DNA of 64,000 bases, taken from Nitrospirillum pindoramense. GTDB lineage: Bacteria > Pseudomonadota > Alphaproteobacteria > Azospirillales > Azospirillaceae. Shown in pieces: positions 54,403 through 63,637 of the stretch. Made by a program: the position numbers and the translations under genes. The stretch lies in assembly GCF_007827955.1 (NCBI RefSeq), contig NZ_VITR01000003.1, positions 62,001-126,000 of the forward strand. Reading direction: 5' to 3'. A model generated the notes under the pieces. That model was not told the DNA's origin, ran no database searches, and saw only the letters and a program-made list of their open reading frames with translations. Numbering within the stretch: the stretch's first letter is position 1; the number at the start of each line of letters is the position of its first letter.

Positions 54403-55431
54403 ATGACCTACACCCCCGGTTCCCCCGCTGCGGCGGGCTTTGTCATGCCCGCTGAGTGGCACCCGCACGACCGCTGCTGGATGGCTTGGCCCAACCGGGC
54501 GGAGACCTTCCCCAACGGGCTGGACGCCGCGCGCCAGGCCTACGCCGCCGTGGCCAAGGCCATCGCGCAGTTCGAGCCGGTGACCATGGTGGTCCCGCCG
54601 GGGGAGGTGGCCGACGCCTCCATCCTGTGTTCGGGCGCGCCGGTCAGCGCCATTCCGGTGCCCCTGTCGGACAGCTGGCTGCGCGACAACGGCCCCAGCT
54701 TCGTCATTGACGGCAAGGGCGGCATCGGCGGCGTGGACTGGGACTTCAACGCCTGGGGCCGCAACTATGAGGATTTCCAGGCCGACACCCAGGTGGCGGC
54801 GGAAATCCTGAAGGGCCTGGGACTTCCCCGCTTCAAGGCGCCGCTGATCATGGAGGGCGGCTCCTTCCATGTGGATGGTGAGGGCACCCTGATCACCACC
54901 GAGGAATGCCTGCTGAACCCCAACCGCAATCCCGGCCTAACCCGGGGCGAGATCGAGGGGCATCTGCGCGACTTCCTGGGTGTGCGCCAGATCATCTGGC
55001 TGGGCCGGGGGTATGAGCAGGATGAGACCGACGGCCACATAGACGAGATCGCCTGCTTCATCCGGCCCGGCCTGGTGCTGGCCATGACCACGGACGATCC
55101 GGACGATCCCAACTTCGACACCTTCCAGGACAATATCGAGCGGCTGTCCATGGCGACGGATGCGCAGGGCAGGGAATTGGACATCGTCACCCTGCGCACG
55201 CCGGCGCGCCAGGAACAGGATGGCGTGCGCCTGACCCTGTCCTACACCAATTTCTACCTGGCCAACGGCGGCGTGGTCCTGCCCGCCTTCGAGGACCCCA
55301 TGGACGCGGAGGCCGCCAAGCTGTTCAGCCGCCTCTACCCCGACCGCCAGATCGTCCAGGTCCCGGCACTGGACATCGTGCGCGGCGGCGGCGGCATCCA
55401 CTGCATCACCCAGCAGCAGCCGCGTCCTTGA
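54403..55431 (+). CDS. aguA: Agmatine deiminase
   Basis: 342 residues. Motifs: PAEWHPHDRCWMAWPNR at the start, DSWLRDNGPSFV, the substrate/catalytic EGGSFHVDGEGTL and DETDGHIDEIACF, and the nucleophile Cys334 in GGGGIHCITQQQP. The enzyme converts agmatine to N-carbamoylputrescine and ammonia, feeding putrescine synthesis from arginine. The amidase AguB is not adjacent. Placement behind potFGHI links import and synthesis of putrescine. Confidence 0.96.
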   Translation: MTYTPGSPAAAGFVMPAEWHPHDRCWMAWPNRAETFPNGLDAARQAYAAVAKAIAQFEPVTMVVPPGEVADASILCSGAPVSAIPVPLSDSWLRDNGPSFVIDGKGGIGGVDWDFNAWGRNYEDFQADTQVAAEILKGLGLPRFKAPLIMEGGSFHVDGEGTLITTEECLLNPNRNPGLTRGEIEGHLRDFLGVRQIIWLGRGYEQDETDGHIDEIACFIRPGLVLAMTTDDPDDPNFDTFQDNIERLSMATDAQGRELDIVTLRTPARQEQDGVRLTLSYTNFYLANGGVVLPAFEDPMDAEAAKLFSRLYPDRQIVQVPALDIVRGGGGIHCITQQQPRP

Positions 55432-55471
55432 TGATTGGGCGTGCCACCCCCGGTCAGCTCGGCGCCACGGC

Positions 55472-55804
55472 TCAGTTGCCGCTGAGCTGAGCCTGGGCCA
55501 AGGCGCCGTTGAGGTTGGCGACGCAGCGGTCGAAGGCGGGGGAGCCTTCGGTCAGGCCGGCCTCGCTGCAGGCGGTCTGGCAGCGCTCCGCATGCATCTT
55601 CTTGGTGGCGCTCAGGGTGTCCTTCAAGCTGGCGACGCAGGCGGCGTAGAGGCTGTCGTTGGGGCCGACGTGCAGGGCGTCCTGGCAGGCACGATCGATG
55701 GACGGATGGATCGTGATGGTCGGCATGGTGTCGGCGGCCAGGGCCGGCTGCATGCCCAGGGTCAGCAGGCCCAGGGTGAGCAGGGCGGCGGAAGACTTCA
55801 ACAT
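55472..55804 (-). CDS. Small secreted cysteine-containing protein (paralogue 1)
   Basis: 110 residues; AAGGAG precedes the ATG at 55804. The signal peptide is KSSAALLTLGLLTLGMQPALA. The mature part has five Cys residues in ACQDAL, YAACVASL, RCQTACSEAG and FDRCVANLNGALAQAQL. The C-terminal CVANLxGALxQAxL and the YAAC motif recur in the protein at 57118-57477, so the two are paralogues. I do not know the family. Likely periplasmic. Confidence 0.7.
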   Translation of the reverse strand: MLKSSAALLTLGLLTLGMQPALAADTMPTITIHPSIDRACQDALHVGPNDSLYAACVASLKDTLSATKKMHAERCQTACSEAGLTEGSPAFDRCVANLNGALAQAQLSGN

Positions 55805-56129
55805 ATCATGATCTCCTTGACGGTCCGGTGAAGGGCCCCGCGCGGTGTCCACCGCACAAGCCCGTGCGTCCGTTGTATAGGCAGCGATCGCGGCGGGATT
55901 GGACAGTCCTGCTGTTTCTGGAAAATTCACTGATGTTATTTCTGTGAGTATTTGAACGGCCTTGCGGTCTTTTGATGTTTTTGTTGCCGCTGGGCCAGGC
56001 GGCCGCCTGGCGGATGCCAGCCGCCTGATTTTGCGTTTGGATTTGGCGGTGCCGCGGGCGCATGGTCCACAACGCCGCCAGCCCCTTCAACCCACAAGGC
56101 CGGTGGCCCTTGTTGAGGGAAGTGGCGCC
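55805..56129. other. Divergent region, secreted protein / bestrophin
   Basis: These 325 bases hold divergent promoters. An AT-rich stretch (55910-55990) is the likely promoter zone. In-frame upstream extensions of both genes exist but lack ribosome-binding sites. No gene was seen. Confidence 0.35.
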
Positions 56130-57062
56130 ATGATCGTCCGGGACCGGCCCGGCCTGCTGCGGCTGTTCTTCATCCTGCGCGGCTCCATCATCTTGCGTAT
56201 CCTGCCGCAGGTGCTGGTGATCCTCGCGCTGTCTATCCTGGTGGTCTGGGTGCGGGGCAGCCATCCCGGCTGGGCGCCCGCCTTCAACGGCGCGCCCTTC
56301 GCCCTGCTGGGCATCGCGCTGTCGGTCTTCCTCGGCTTCCGCAACAACGCCTGCTATGACCGCTGGTGGGAGGCGCGCAAGGATTGGGGGCAACTGCTCA
56401 CCACCGTGCGCGACTTGGGCCGGCAGACCCTGATCCTGGAGAGGGATGGCCATGAGGAGAGGGAGCCCAGGGCCGCGCGGCGTCAACTGTTGCGCCTGGC
56501 CATGGCCTTCGGCCACGCTTGCGTCTGCCATCTGCGGCCGGGCGGCGACATGACCAAGCCCCGCCGCTTCCTGTCGGCGAGCCAGTTGGCGGGGTTTGAG
56601 GCATCCCGCAACCGGCCGGACTATCTGCTGCGTCAGATGGGCCAGGTGCTGGCGGACCTGCTGGCGGATGGTCACCTCAGCGATATCCAGTACGGCGTCC
56701 TGGACGGGACGCTGGGCCGCATGTCGGCCGTCCTGGCGGCCTGTGAGCGTATCCGCAACACGCCGGTGCCCTTCGCCTACACCCTGCTGCTGCACCGCAC
56801 CGCCTATCTGTTCTGTTTCCTGCTGCCCTTCGGTTTCGCGGACGTGTTGCACTGGGGCACGCCGGTCATCACCGCCCTGGTGGCCTACACCTTCTTCGGT
56901 CTCGATGCCCTGGGGGATGAGTTGGAGGACCCGTTCGGGACCCAGGCCAACGCCCTGCCCATCGAGGCGCTGGCCGACACCATGGAGATCAACCTGCGCG
57001 AGGCGCTGGGGGAAACCGATCTGCCGCCCCTGCCGCAACCCAAGGCGCATGTGCTGATGTGA
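56130..57062 (+). CDS. Bestrophin-family membrane channel protein
   Basis: 310 residues; GAGGGAAG precedes the ATG at 56130. The hallmarks are SVFLGFRNNACYDRWWEARKDWGQL near residue 70 and the C-terminal ALGDELEDPFGTQANALPIEALADTMEINLREAL, both strongly conserved in bacterial bestrophins (YneE type). Four membrane helices are predicted. The family forms pentameric ion channels; the selectivity is uncertain, since a bacterial homologue conducts cations. It sits between the two paralogous secreted-protein genes. Confidence 0.93.
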   Translation: MIVRDRPGLLRLFFILRGSIILRILPQVLVILALSILVVWVRGSHPGWAPAFNGAPFALLGIALSVFLGFRNNACYDRWWEARKDWGQLLTTVRDLGRQTLILERDGHEEREPRAARRQLLRLAMAFGHACVCHLRPGGDMTKPRRFLSASQLAGFEASRNRPDYLLRQMGQVLADLLADGHLSDIQYGVLDGTLGRMSAVLAACERIRNTPVPFAYTLLLHRTAYLFCFLLPFGFADVLHWGTPVITALVAYTFFGLDALGDELEDPFGTQANALPIEALADTMEINLREALGETDLPPLPQPKAHVLM

Positions 57063-57117
57063 GCATCGGCCCGCACCCTTCTTGGTGCGGGCCGATGGGG
57101 TCTTGGGCTTACCACCG

Positions 57118-57477
57118 TCAGTTCGGGGCCAGCCGGGCTTGGTCCAGGGCGCCGTCCAGGTTGGCGACGCACCGCGCGAAATCGGCGCTGCCCGGTGCCG
57201 TGCCGACTTCGGCGCAGGCCCGGCTGTCTGGCATCGGGGACGGGTCGTGGATCTGAGCGTTGGTCGCCGCCTGGGTCAGGGTGGTGATGCAGGCGGCGTA
57301 ATCGGTGTCATTGACCGTCAGGCCCAGCGTCTGCTGGCAGGCGTGCCGCACGGCATTGGCGACCACGCTGACCGTCACGGCCGGCGGCGCGGCGAAGGCC
57401 GACGGGGCTAGGGAAAGAGTGCCCACCACGAGGGCGGCGGCGACTTTGCTCATCAGGGACGGATTCCGGGCGATCAT
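57118..57477 (-). CDS. Small secreted cysteine-containing protein (paralogue 2)
   Basis: 119 residues; AGGAG precedes the ATG at 57477. Signal peptide SKVAAALVVGTLSLAPSAFA. The mature sequence has ACQQTLGLTVNDTDYAACITTL, SRACAEVG and FARCVANLDGALDQARL. The cysteine spacing and the C-terminal block align with the protein at 55472-55804. Four cysteines could form two disulphides. The family is unknown to me. Confidence 0.7.
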   Translation of the reverse strand: MIARNPSLMSKVAAALVVGTLSLAPSAFAAPPAVTVSVVANAVRHACQQTLGLTVNDTDYAACITTLTQAATNAQIHDPSPMPDSRACAEVGTAPGSADFARCVANLDGALDQARLAPN

Positions 57478-57620
57478 GGCCTGAGCTCCTTTATTTCGGC
57501 ATTGGGGGGAATAATGGGTCATTCCCGATTGGGGATGCCGATAAGACGCCAGCCAACGGGATTTATTCCCGGCGCCTGATCTTTTTTTTGGTGGCTTCGT
57601 GATATTTCCGGGAAGCCGGG

Positions 57621-58079
57621 TCAGTCCTGCACGGGACCGTCGACATGGGCGCGAATATTATGGGCCTGCACCGTCCACCCGCCCTCATTCATGCGCAGCG
57701 CCTCGACGCGCCGGTTGTCGGGCAGGGTGTCGAAGCCGCTTTCCGTGATGGTCAGCAGGGTACCGCCGTTACGCTCCTCCAGCGTGAATTCCACCAGGGT
57801 GGGGGTTTCGGTGGAATAGTCCTTTTCCGGATCCACGGCGTAGGGATGCCAGGTGAAGGAGAACAGGCGCGGTTCTTCCATTCGAACGACGGTGGCTTGC
57901 CACCGTACATGCTCATAGCCTGGGTGGGTGATGCGGCCCGTGGCCTCCCGGCCAGGCACAAAGGGGGCGTCCAGCTTCACCCGGAACCAGGCGCCGAATT
58001 CCTCAGGATCGGTCAGCGCCCGCCAGACCCGGTCCACCGGCGCCTTCAGTTCGATGTGTTTGCGGATGTGATCGGTCAT
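57621..58079 (-). CDS. AHSA1/SRPBCC-domain protein
   Basis: 152 residues; AGGAGG precedes the ATG at 58079. HIELKAPVDRVWRALTDPEEFGAWF and VPGREATGRITHPGYEHVRW open an SRPBCC helix-grip fold of the activator-of-Hsp90-ATPase C-domain type. LFSFTWHPYAVDPEKDY and GGTLLTITESGFDTLP follow. Members bind hydrophobic ligands; bacterial functions are mostly unknown. The neighbours give no clear clue. Confidence 0.88.
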   Translation of the reverse strand: MTDHIRKHIELKAPVDRVWRALTDPEEFGAWFRVKLDAPFVPGREATGRITHPGYEHVRWQATVVRMEEPRLFSFTWHPYAVDPEKDYSTETPTLVEFTLEERNGGTLLTITESGFDTLPDNRRVEALRMNEGGWTVQAHNIRAHVDGPVQD

Positions 58080-58151
58080 CGGGGCGACCTCCTGGCCCAC
58101 CCCCTATAAGACTTGAGGCGGCGTTTGGTTCGCCGCCCTGGCCGCGGAATC

Positions 58152-58964
58152 TCAAATCTTGGCGCGCAACTGCCGTCGGGCTTCGTCCGCCAGGGGGTGC
58201 AGCGCTTGTGGCGGGGCGTCGGCCACCAGGCTGTAGCCCAGTCCGCTGTTGGCCCAGGTCACGCCGCCCACGGCGTCCTTCCGGTGCTCGGTCATGGGGG
58301 CGTCGCCGTCCAGTTTCATGGGACGGACCAGCATGGCGATGCGGTTGCCGGCGCTGTCGTCATAAAAGAACATGGCGCCAGGCCCATGTGGTGTGGCGAC
58401 CAGACGCCCGCCCATGAAGCGATAGCCGGCGGCCGACAGGTCGGGCACGGCCACCTTGCGGTCCAGGCGCTGCGACACCCATTGCAGCAACTGCTCCTGG
58501 TCGCTGGCGGACATCTCCACCGGCCGCGTCCTGTCGGCGGCATAAACGCGATAATTGTCCATCGCCTCTTGCGTCAGCATGGCCACCGGGGTCATGGGCG
58601 CCCTGCCGGCGGTCATCCCATGCATGGACCAGCCACCCACCCCGCCGACCAGCACCAGGGCGACGGCGGCGGCCATGCTGCGCCAGGGCCCGGCGCCGGC
58701 GGGGGAAAGCCAGGACCGCGCCCGCTCATGCCGCCGCGCCTCGATCAGGTGGGCGAGGTTCAGCCGGTCCGGCACCGGTTCCTCCGCGATGGGGGCCAGG
58801 GCGGCGCGCAGGGTGGCGCGCTGGCCAGCGTACGCGGCCACCCGGTGGGCGGCGTCGGCGTGGGTGGACAGGTACGCCTCCACCTCCGCCAGCCGCCGGG
58901 CGTCCAGGGCGCCATCGACATAGGCGTGCAGATCTTCCTCGGTGATGGGGCGGCCGGCGGTCAT
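58152..58964 (-). CDS. Anti-sigma factor (zinc-finger-like, membrane-spanning)
   Basis: 270 residues. ITEEDLHAYVDGALDARRLAEVEAYL is the anti-sigma N-terminal fold, with the HxxxCxxC zinc motif not evident. One membrane segment (about residues 96-115, AAAVALVLVGGVGGW) is followed by a periplasmic domain of about 150 residues (GYRFMGGRLVATPHGPGAMFFYDD). Its start overlaps the ECF sigma stop by four bases, the standard cotranslated pair. It should hold the sigma factor inactive until an envelope or redox signal. Confidence 0.9.
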   Translation of the reverse strand: MTAGRPITEEDLHAYVDGALDARRLAEVEAYLSTHADAAHRVAAYAGQRATLRAALAPIAEEPVPDRLNLAHLIEARRHERARSWLSPAGAGPWRSMAAAVALVLVGGVGGWSMHGMTAGRAPMTPVAMLTQEAMDNYRVYAADRTRPVEMSASDQEQLLQWVSQRLDRKVAVPDLSAAGYRFMGGRLVATPHGPGAMFFYDDSAGNRIAMLVRPMKLDGDAPMTEHRKDAVGGVTWANSGLGYSLVADAPPQALHPLADEARRQLRAKI

Positions 58965-59533
58965 TTCACTCTCCTGAAGATTCCCGCGCCGAAAGCGGGG
59001 CGATGAATGGTGGCGCCGCTTTTGGTCGTTTCATAGGGCGGCGTCCCCTCCATCTTCTGCGACAGTTTCTCCCGTGCGCGGGCCAGGCGGGACATGACGG
59101 TGCCGATGGGAATGTCCAGCACCCGTGCCGCCTCGGCATAGGTCAGGTCCTCGACCGACACCAGCAGCAGCACGCTGCGCTGCTCCTCCGGCAGGGTGTG
59201 CAGCGCCCGCATCACGTCGGCGTGGTGCAGGGCGTCTTCCTGCGTCGCGGGGCGGGCGATCATGGCCTCGTCGATCCCGGCGTCCAGCGCGACATGGCCG
59301 CCGCGCCGGCGGTTCTGGCGGATATGGCTGACGGCCAGGTTGTGCAGGATGGTGAACAGCCAGGTGCGGGCGTCACCATCCGCCCGCCGCTGGTGCCAGC
59401 GGCTCACGGCGCGTTCCAGGCAGTCCTGCACCAGGTCGTCCGCCGTGGCGTGGTTCTTCACCAGCGCCCGCGCATACCGCCGCAACGCCGGTATCAGCGG
59501 CTCGACCAGCAGCATCATATCCTTCATGGCCAT
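58961..59533 (-). CDS. ECF-family RNA polymerase sigma factor
   Basis: 190 residues. Region 2: IPALRRYARALVKNHATADDLVQDCLERA, then DARTWLFTILHNLAVSHIRQ. Region 4: TLPEEQRSVLLLVSVEDLTYAEAARVLDIPIGTVMSRLARAREKL. A non-canonical C-tail of about 28 residues (GTPPYETTKSGATIHRPAFGAGIFRRVK) follows. It lies 24 bases after the cytochrome b561 gene and so is probably in one operon with the peroxidase it may control. Confidence 0.94.
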   Translation of the reverse strand: MAMKDMMLLVEPLIPALRRYARALVKNHATADDLVQDCLERAVSRWHQRRADGDARTWLFTILHNLAVSHIRQNRRRGGHVALDAGIDEAMIARPATQEDALHHADVMRALHTLPEEQRSVLLLVSVEDLTYAEAARVLDIPIGTVMSRLARAREKLSQKMEGTPPYETTKSGATIHRPAFGAGIFRRVK

Positions 59534-59557
59534 GCCCCTGGGTCCAGGTTTCCGCGG

Positions 59558-60097
59558 TCAGCGCCGGGTGCGCCAGGCCGCCATGCTCTGGAACACGCCA
59601 TCCTTGAACAGCAGGCCATGCATCAAGGCAGCGGACAAGTGGGCGATCACCGTAAGGAACAAAGTGTACGCCAGATAGGTGTGCAGGTGGCGCAAGGTGG
59701 CGTACAGCGCCCGGTCCGGCGACAGCAGCGGCGGCAGGTGCAGCGCCCCAAAGACGGTGATGGGATAGCCACCGGCCGACAGCATGGACCAGCCCACCAG
59801 CGGTAGGGCGATCATCAGGGCGTACAGCACCAGGTGCGACAGATGGGCGATGGCCTTTTGCGGGCCGGGCATCTCCGCCGGCAGCGGCGGGGGCCGGTGG
59901 ATGGCGCGCACAGCCAGACGGGCCAGCACCAGCACCAGCAGCGTGGCGCCCACGGACTTGTGCAACGGCACCAGCCAGTTGTGGCTGGTGCCCACGGTGG
60001 CGACCATGGCCACGCCGATGAACAGCATGGCGATGATCAGGACGGCCATGATCCAGTGCAGCAGGCGAGCGGGGCCGCTGAAGGTGGTCGAGGTCAT
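59558..60097 (-). CDS. Cytochrome b561
   Basis: 179 residues with four membrane helices. Heme-ligand histidines are visible in ARLLHWIMAVLII, VPLHKSVGATLL, HTYLAYTLFLTVIAHLSAALMHGL. The family passes electrons from the quinone pool to periplasmic partners. Its start overlaps the stop of the catalase-family peroxidase by four bases, suggesting it supplies electrons for that enzyme; this is inferred from the gene order. Confidence 0.92.
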   Translation of the reverse strand: MTSTTFSGPARLLHWIMAVLIIAMLFIGVAMVATVGTSHNWLVPLHKSVGATLLVLVLARLAVRAIHRPPPLPAEMPGPQKAIAHLSHLVLYALMIALPLVGWSMLSAGGYPITVFGALHLPPLLSPDRALYATLRHLHTYLAYTLFLTVIAHLSAALMHGLLFKDGVFQSMAAWRTRR

Positions 60098-61224
60098 TGC
60101 GCGGGCTCCTTGGCGGCGGACTGGCCGGAAACGGGGGCGGGGAAGGCCTTGTCGTTGGCCAGGGCGCTGGGGGCCGCCGGCTCACCTGTGCGTCGGGTGT
60201 AGCCCACGGCGTAGACGGAAGACCGCGCGGCCAGCAGCGGATCGTCGGAGGGTGCCACCCCCGCCGGCAGGATGGTGGGATCGAAGTTCACATCGCGGCA
60301 GGGGCCCTCATCCTCGGTCACCGCGCGGTCGATGGTCAGGGTGCCGACCTCCACCCGCTGGCGATCGTCCGGCCAGGCCTTGGTGGCGTCATCGGTGGGG
60401 TCGCCCGCGTTGGGCAGGATGATGGACAGGTGCCAGACCAGGGGCCCTTGCGCCAACCGCCCCGCCACCTCATCGAACAGGAAGTCGCGCGGCAGGCTGG
60501 CCAGCGTCGTCTTGTCCAGCTCCCCAAAGGGCGCCTCGGGCGTGAAAATCCAGCGCACCAGCCGGCTTTGGCCCTGGTCATTGGTGAAGCGGAAGGCGTT
60601 GACGCTGTTGTAGCTGGCGTTGGCGAAGCTGTCGGGCAGGGGGGCTTTGGCCATGTAGTCGACGAAGGCCTTGGTTTCCGGATGCCGGGCCATATAGGCC
60701 TGCACCTTGGCGGGGGCGGGTTTGCCGGTGGCGGGGTCGGGCGTGGTCGCCAGCTGGAAATCCAGGAAGGCCTGCGGGGTGGCCACAGGGAAGACCGGCA
60801 CGTGGTTCAGCGCCATCCGCCATTGCTCCCCGCCCGGCAGGTCGAACTTCAGCGCCAGGCTGTGGAAGGTGACACGGCCGTCACCCGCGTTGGGCACGCC
60901 GCCCGCCAGGGAGAAGCGGCCGATGACCGGCGTGGTGGCGTGCCGGAACAGGCTGGCCTTGCTCAGGGCCAAGCCTTGGCCGTTGCCGTCGAAATGGCCC
61001 ACCACGCACAGGCCCTTGGCATGGGCGCGGCGAAATCCTTCATGCCGGCCGTCATGCCCCTCCAGGGCATTGACGATTTGTGCCGGGTGCAGGTGGCCTG
61101 GCGTCAGCCAGCCGCCGGCGAAGGCGAAGGCGGCGGTGGCGCCGCCGGCCACGGCGCCGATGGCCAGCAGCGGCAGCAGACCGCCGCGGCGAAGGATGTC
61201 CTTGATCGTGTATGAGGCTGGCAT
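60094..61224 (-). CDS. Catalase-family peroxidase (SrpA-like), membrane-anchored or exported
   Basis: 376 residues, shorter than true catalases. An N-terminal hydrophobic segment (about residues 14-38) is a membrane anchor or signal. The distal heme His is in RRAHAKGLCVVGHFDG, and GRFSLAGGVPNAGDGRVTFHSLALKFDLPGGEQW is typical of the SrpA group. The heme-ligand Tyr is probably in RSSVYAVGYTRR. It would act as a periplasmic heme peroxidase. It leads an operon with cytochrome b561, ECF sigma and anti-sigma. Confidence 0.93.
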   Translation of the reverse strand: MPASYTIKDILRRGGLLPLLAIGAVAGGATAAFAFAGGWLTPGHLHPAQIVNALEGHDGRHEGFRRAHAKGLCVVGHFDGNGQGLALSKASLFRHATTPVIGRFSLAGGVPNAGDGRVTFHSLALKFDLPGGEQWRMALNHVPVFPVATPQAFLDFQLATTPDPATGKPAPAKVQAYMARHPETKAFVDYMAKAPLPDSFANASYNSVNAFRFTNDQGQSRLVRWIFTPEAPFGELDKTTLASLPRDFLFDEVAGRLAQGPLVWHLSIILPNAGDPTDDATKAWPDDRQRVEVGTLTIDRAVTEDEGPCRDVNFDPTILPAGVAPSDDPLLAARSSVYAVGYTRRTGEPAAPSALANDKAFPAPVSGQSAAKEPAQ

Positions 61225-61294
61225 GGGCCGGCGTCCCTCTGATCCATGGGGGATGGATGGGCCCGGTGGTGGGCCCTTACCGAGGTGGACGCCG

Positions 61295-61332
61295 GCGCCG
61301 CCGAATTATTCCGGCGGCGCTAAATTTTTTTT
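61295..61332 (+). terminator. Strong hairpin with T-tract between chemoreceptor and peroxidase operon
   Basis: GCGCCGCCG pairs with CGGCGGCGC (nine bases, loop of eight), followed by TAAA and eight Ts on the + strand. No + strand gene ends here; both neighbours are read leftward. It may terminate antisense transcription, or its stem may protect the 3' end of the chemoreceptor mRNA, since the T-tract is on the wrong side for a minus-strand terminator. Confidence 0.5.
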
Positions 61333-61344
61333 GGGAGAGTAGTT

Positions 61345-63390
61345 TCAGGCCGCTTTGACCGCGTCCAGGAAGCGGCTGACCACGGCGCGCAGGGTATCGG
61401 CCTCCTTACCCAGCAGGTCGGAGGAGGCGATGACGCTGCCGGTCGCGGCCCCCGTGCCATCCGCCGCCTCGCGCACGCCCACGATGTTGGCGGAAACGGC
61501 ACGGGTGCCGATGGACGCCTCCTGCACGTTACGGGCGATTTCCCGTGTCGCCGCCCCTTGTTCCTCCACCGCCGAGGCCACGCCGGTGGTGATCTCGTTC
61601 ATGTGGGCGATGGTGGCGGCGATGCCGTCGATGGCGGCCACGGCCAGGGCGGTTTCCCCCCGGATCGCGTCCACCTGCGACTGGATCTCCTCCGTGGCTT
61701 TGCCCGTCTGCCCGGCCAGGGCCTTGACCTCGCTGGCCACCACCGTGAAGCCCTTGCCCGCATCACCGGCGCGGGCGGCTTCGATGGTAGCGTTCAGAGC
61801 CAGCAGGTTGGTCTGGCTGGCGATGGCCTGGATCAGGTCCAGCACCTGCCCGATGCGCTGGGCGGCGGCGGCCAATCCGTCGATGGACCGCTTGGTGACC
61901 GAGGCTTCCTCAACCGCCTTGTTGGCGGTGCTGGCGGCATCGCTCATTTGCCGGGAGATCTCGGTGATGGACTGGCTCAACTGCTCGGCCGCCGCCGCCA
62001 CCGTCTGCACGTTGGCGGAGGTCTCCTCGGCGGCACCGGCCACATTGTTGGACAGGGCCATGGTGTCGTCGGCGGAGACGGTGAGGCTGCCGGCGGCGTC
62101 GCGCAGGGATTGTTCGGCGCCGGAGAAGCCCCGCACCACCTTGTCGATGGAGGCCGCGAACTCCCGCGTGGCCGCTTCCAGGCGCTGGCGCCGGGCTTCC
62201 TTGGCCCGTTCCTCGGCCAGTTGCTGGGCGGCCAGCGTGTCGGCCGCCATGGCGTTGGTGCGTAGGATGGCGACGGCCCCCGCGATCTCGCCCACCTCAT
62301 CGGCGCGGTCGCAGAATGGAACCTCCACGGCATAATCCTTGGTGGCCAGCCGGGCGATGACCTGGCGCAGGGTGTCCAGGGGGCGCAGCAACTGTCGCGC
62401 CACCACCCACAAGGTGACCAGCACGACCAGGACGCACCCGCCGGCCAGGCCCAGGCTGAACATCAGGTTCAGCCAAGCAGTCCGCCCGAAGGCCCGGATG
62501 TGATCCCGTACCAGCTCCTCGACCGCGTGCCGGGCCGCGACGGCCTTGCCGATGGCCTCCGTCGCCGATGCGAACCAGCTTTTGCCGTCAGTGGGATAGG
62601 CTGTCCCTTGGTTGGATGCCGCGACGATGCTGCTGATCGTGTCGTTGATGCCCTTGAGCGCGTCTTCGGTGGCGGCGGTCGCCGCGACGAAGTCCGCGCC
62701 ATGCCGTGCCGCCCTCGCGCCGACGGAGGCCGCGCTTTGTGCGGCGGCGCCTTCCGCGCGGCCCAGGCTTTCCATCTGGGCGGGCGACAAGGGCTTGCCG
62801 GCCGCCAGCACGCCCGCCAGCAGGCCGCGTTCGCGCCCAATCTGCTCGCTGAGCTGCGCCAGATCGGCCGCCAGGGCCAAGGTGTCGACCAGGCGGGTGT
62901 CGGCCGAGGCGGGCAGGGCGTCGCCGATGCGGTCCTTGAACGCCAGCATGGCATCGATGGCTCGGGTGGCCGGTCCGAACCAGGCGGCCGCGTCCCGGGG
63001 ACCCGCTTGGTCCACCGCTTGCCAAGCCGCCTGACGCGCCGTGTCCAGCGCCTGCCAGGCGGTGCGGGCGACCTTCGCGTCCAGTCCCGCGGCCTCTGCC
63101 TGGGCCAGGGCGGACTGCCCCTCCCGCACGGCGGCGTCGCGGGCGTCGGCGGCCGCCTTGCGTGCGGCCGGGTCCACTGTGGCCGACGACAGCAGGACGT
63201 TGGTCAGCCCGCGCTCCACCGCCATCCGCGTGGCCGCTTCCAGCACCGCCGATGCCGCCCCTTCGGCCACCGAAACACGACGGGCCGCCGCCAGGTTGTC
63301 AATCGCCTGAACGGCGCGCTGAATGGCAAGTAAACATGTTAACAATGCCAGTAAACCAACCATGCCAAGCAATTTCTGACGAATGGTCAT
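61345..63390 (-). CDS. Methyl-accepting chemotaxis protein with NIT-like helical sensor
   Basis: 681 residues from the ATG at 63390. TM1 is at about residues 5-25. The large periplasmic domain (about 280 residues) is all-helical, with repeated A/D/R-rich helices and the motifs [15 protein letters not shown] and [17 protein letters not shown], which recall nitrate/nitrite-sensing NIT domains. TM2 lies near 310-332, then HAMP ([25 protein letters not shown]) and the signalling tip [20 protein letters not shown]. It differs clearly from the three Cache-type receptors in the window. Confidence 0.9.
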   Translation of the reverse strand: MTIRQKLLGMVGLLALLTCLLAIQRAVQAIDNLAAARRVSVAEGAASAVLEAATRMAVERGLTNVLLSSATVDPAARKAAADARDAAVREGQSALAQAEAAGLDAKVARTAWQALDTARQAAWQAVDQAGPRDAAAWFGPATRAIDAMLAFKDRIGDALPASADTRLVDTLALAADLAQLSEQIGRERGLLAGVLAAGKPLSPAQMESLGRAEGAAAQSAASVGARAARHGADFVAATAATEDALKGINDTISSIVAASNQGTAYPTDGKSWFASATEAIGKAVAARHAVEELVRDHIRAFGRTAWLNLMFSLGLAGGCVLVVLVTLWVVARQLLRPLDTLRQVIARLATKDYAVEVPFCDRADEVGEIAGAVAILRTNAMAADTLAAQQLAEERAKEARRQRLEAATREFAASIDKVVRGFSGAEQSLRDAAGSLTVSADDTMALSNNVAGAAEETSANVQTVAAAAEQLSQSITEISRQMSDAASTANKAVEEASVTKRSIDGLAAAAQRIGQVLDLIQAIASQTNLLALNATIEAARAGDAGKGFTVVASEVKALAGQTGKATEEIQSQVDAIRGETALAVAAIDGIAATIAHMNEITTGVASAVEEQGAATREIARNVQEASIGTRAVSANIVGVREAADGTGAATGSVIASSDLLGKEADTLRAVVSRFLDAVKAA

Positions 63391-63637
63391 TCCCAAGTCT
63401 CGCTTCCTGAAAGGGGGTTTACTGGATTGATGCGTTTCCTATGAATGTATAATGAAGGGGCTGAAACGGGTAAAAGAAGAGTTAACGCTTTCGGCGGTTT
63501 GCCGATCAGGGCAGGGCGCCGCGCCAAGTTTGATCTGGCGCAAGTGTGGGCAGCGGAATTTGGTTAAAGGGGCCCGTCGGCGTAAACGGCCCGCAATCAA
63601 AGGATGTGCGCGGTAGGGTGTAAGGGCGCGCCACGTG

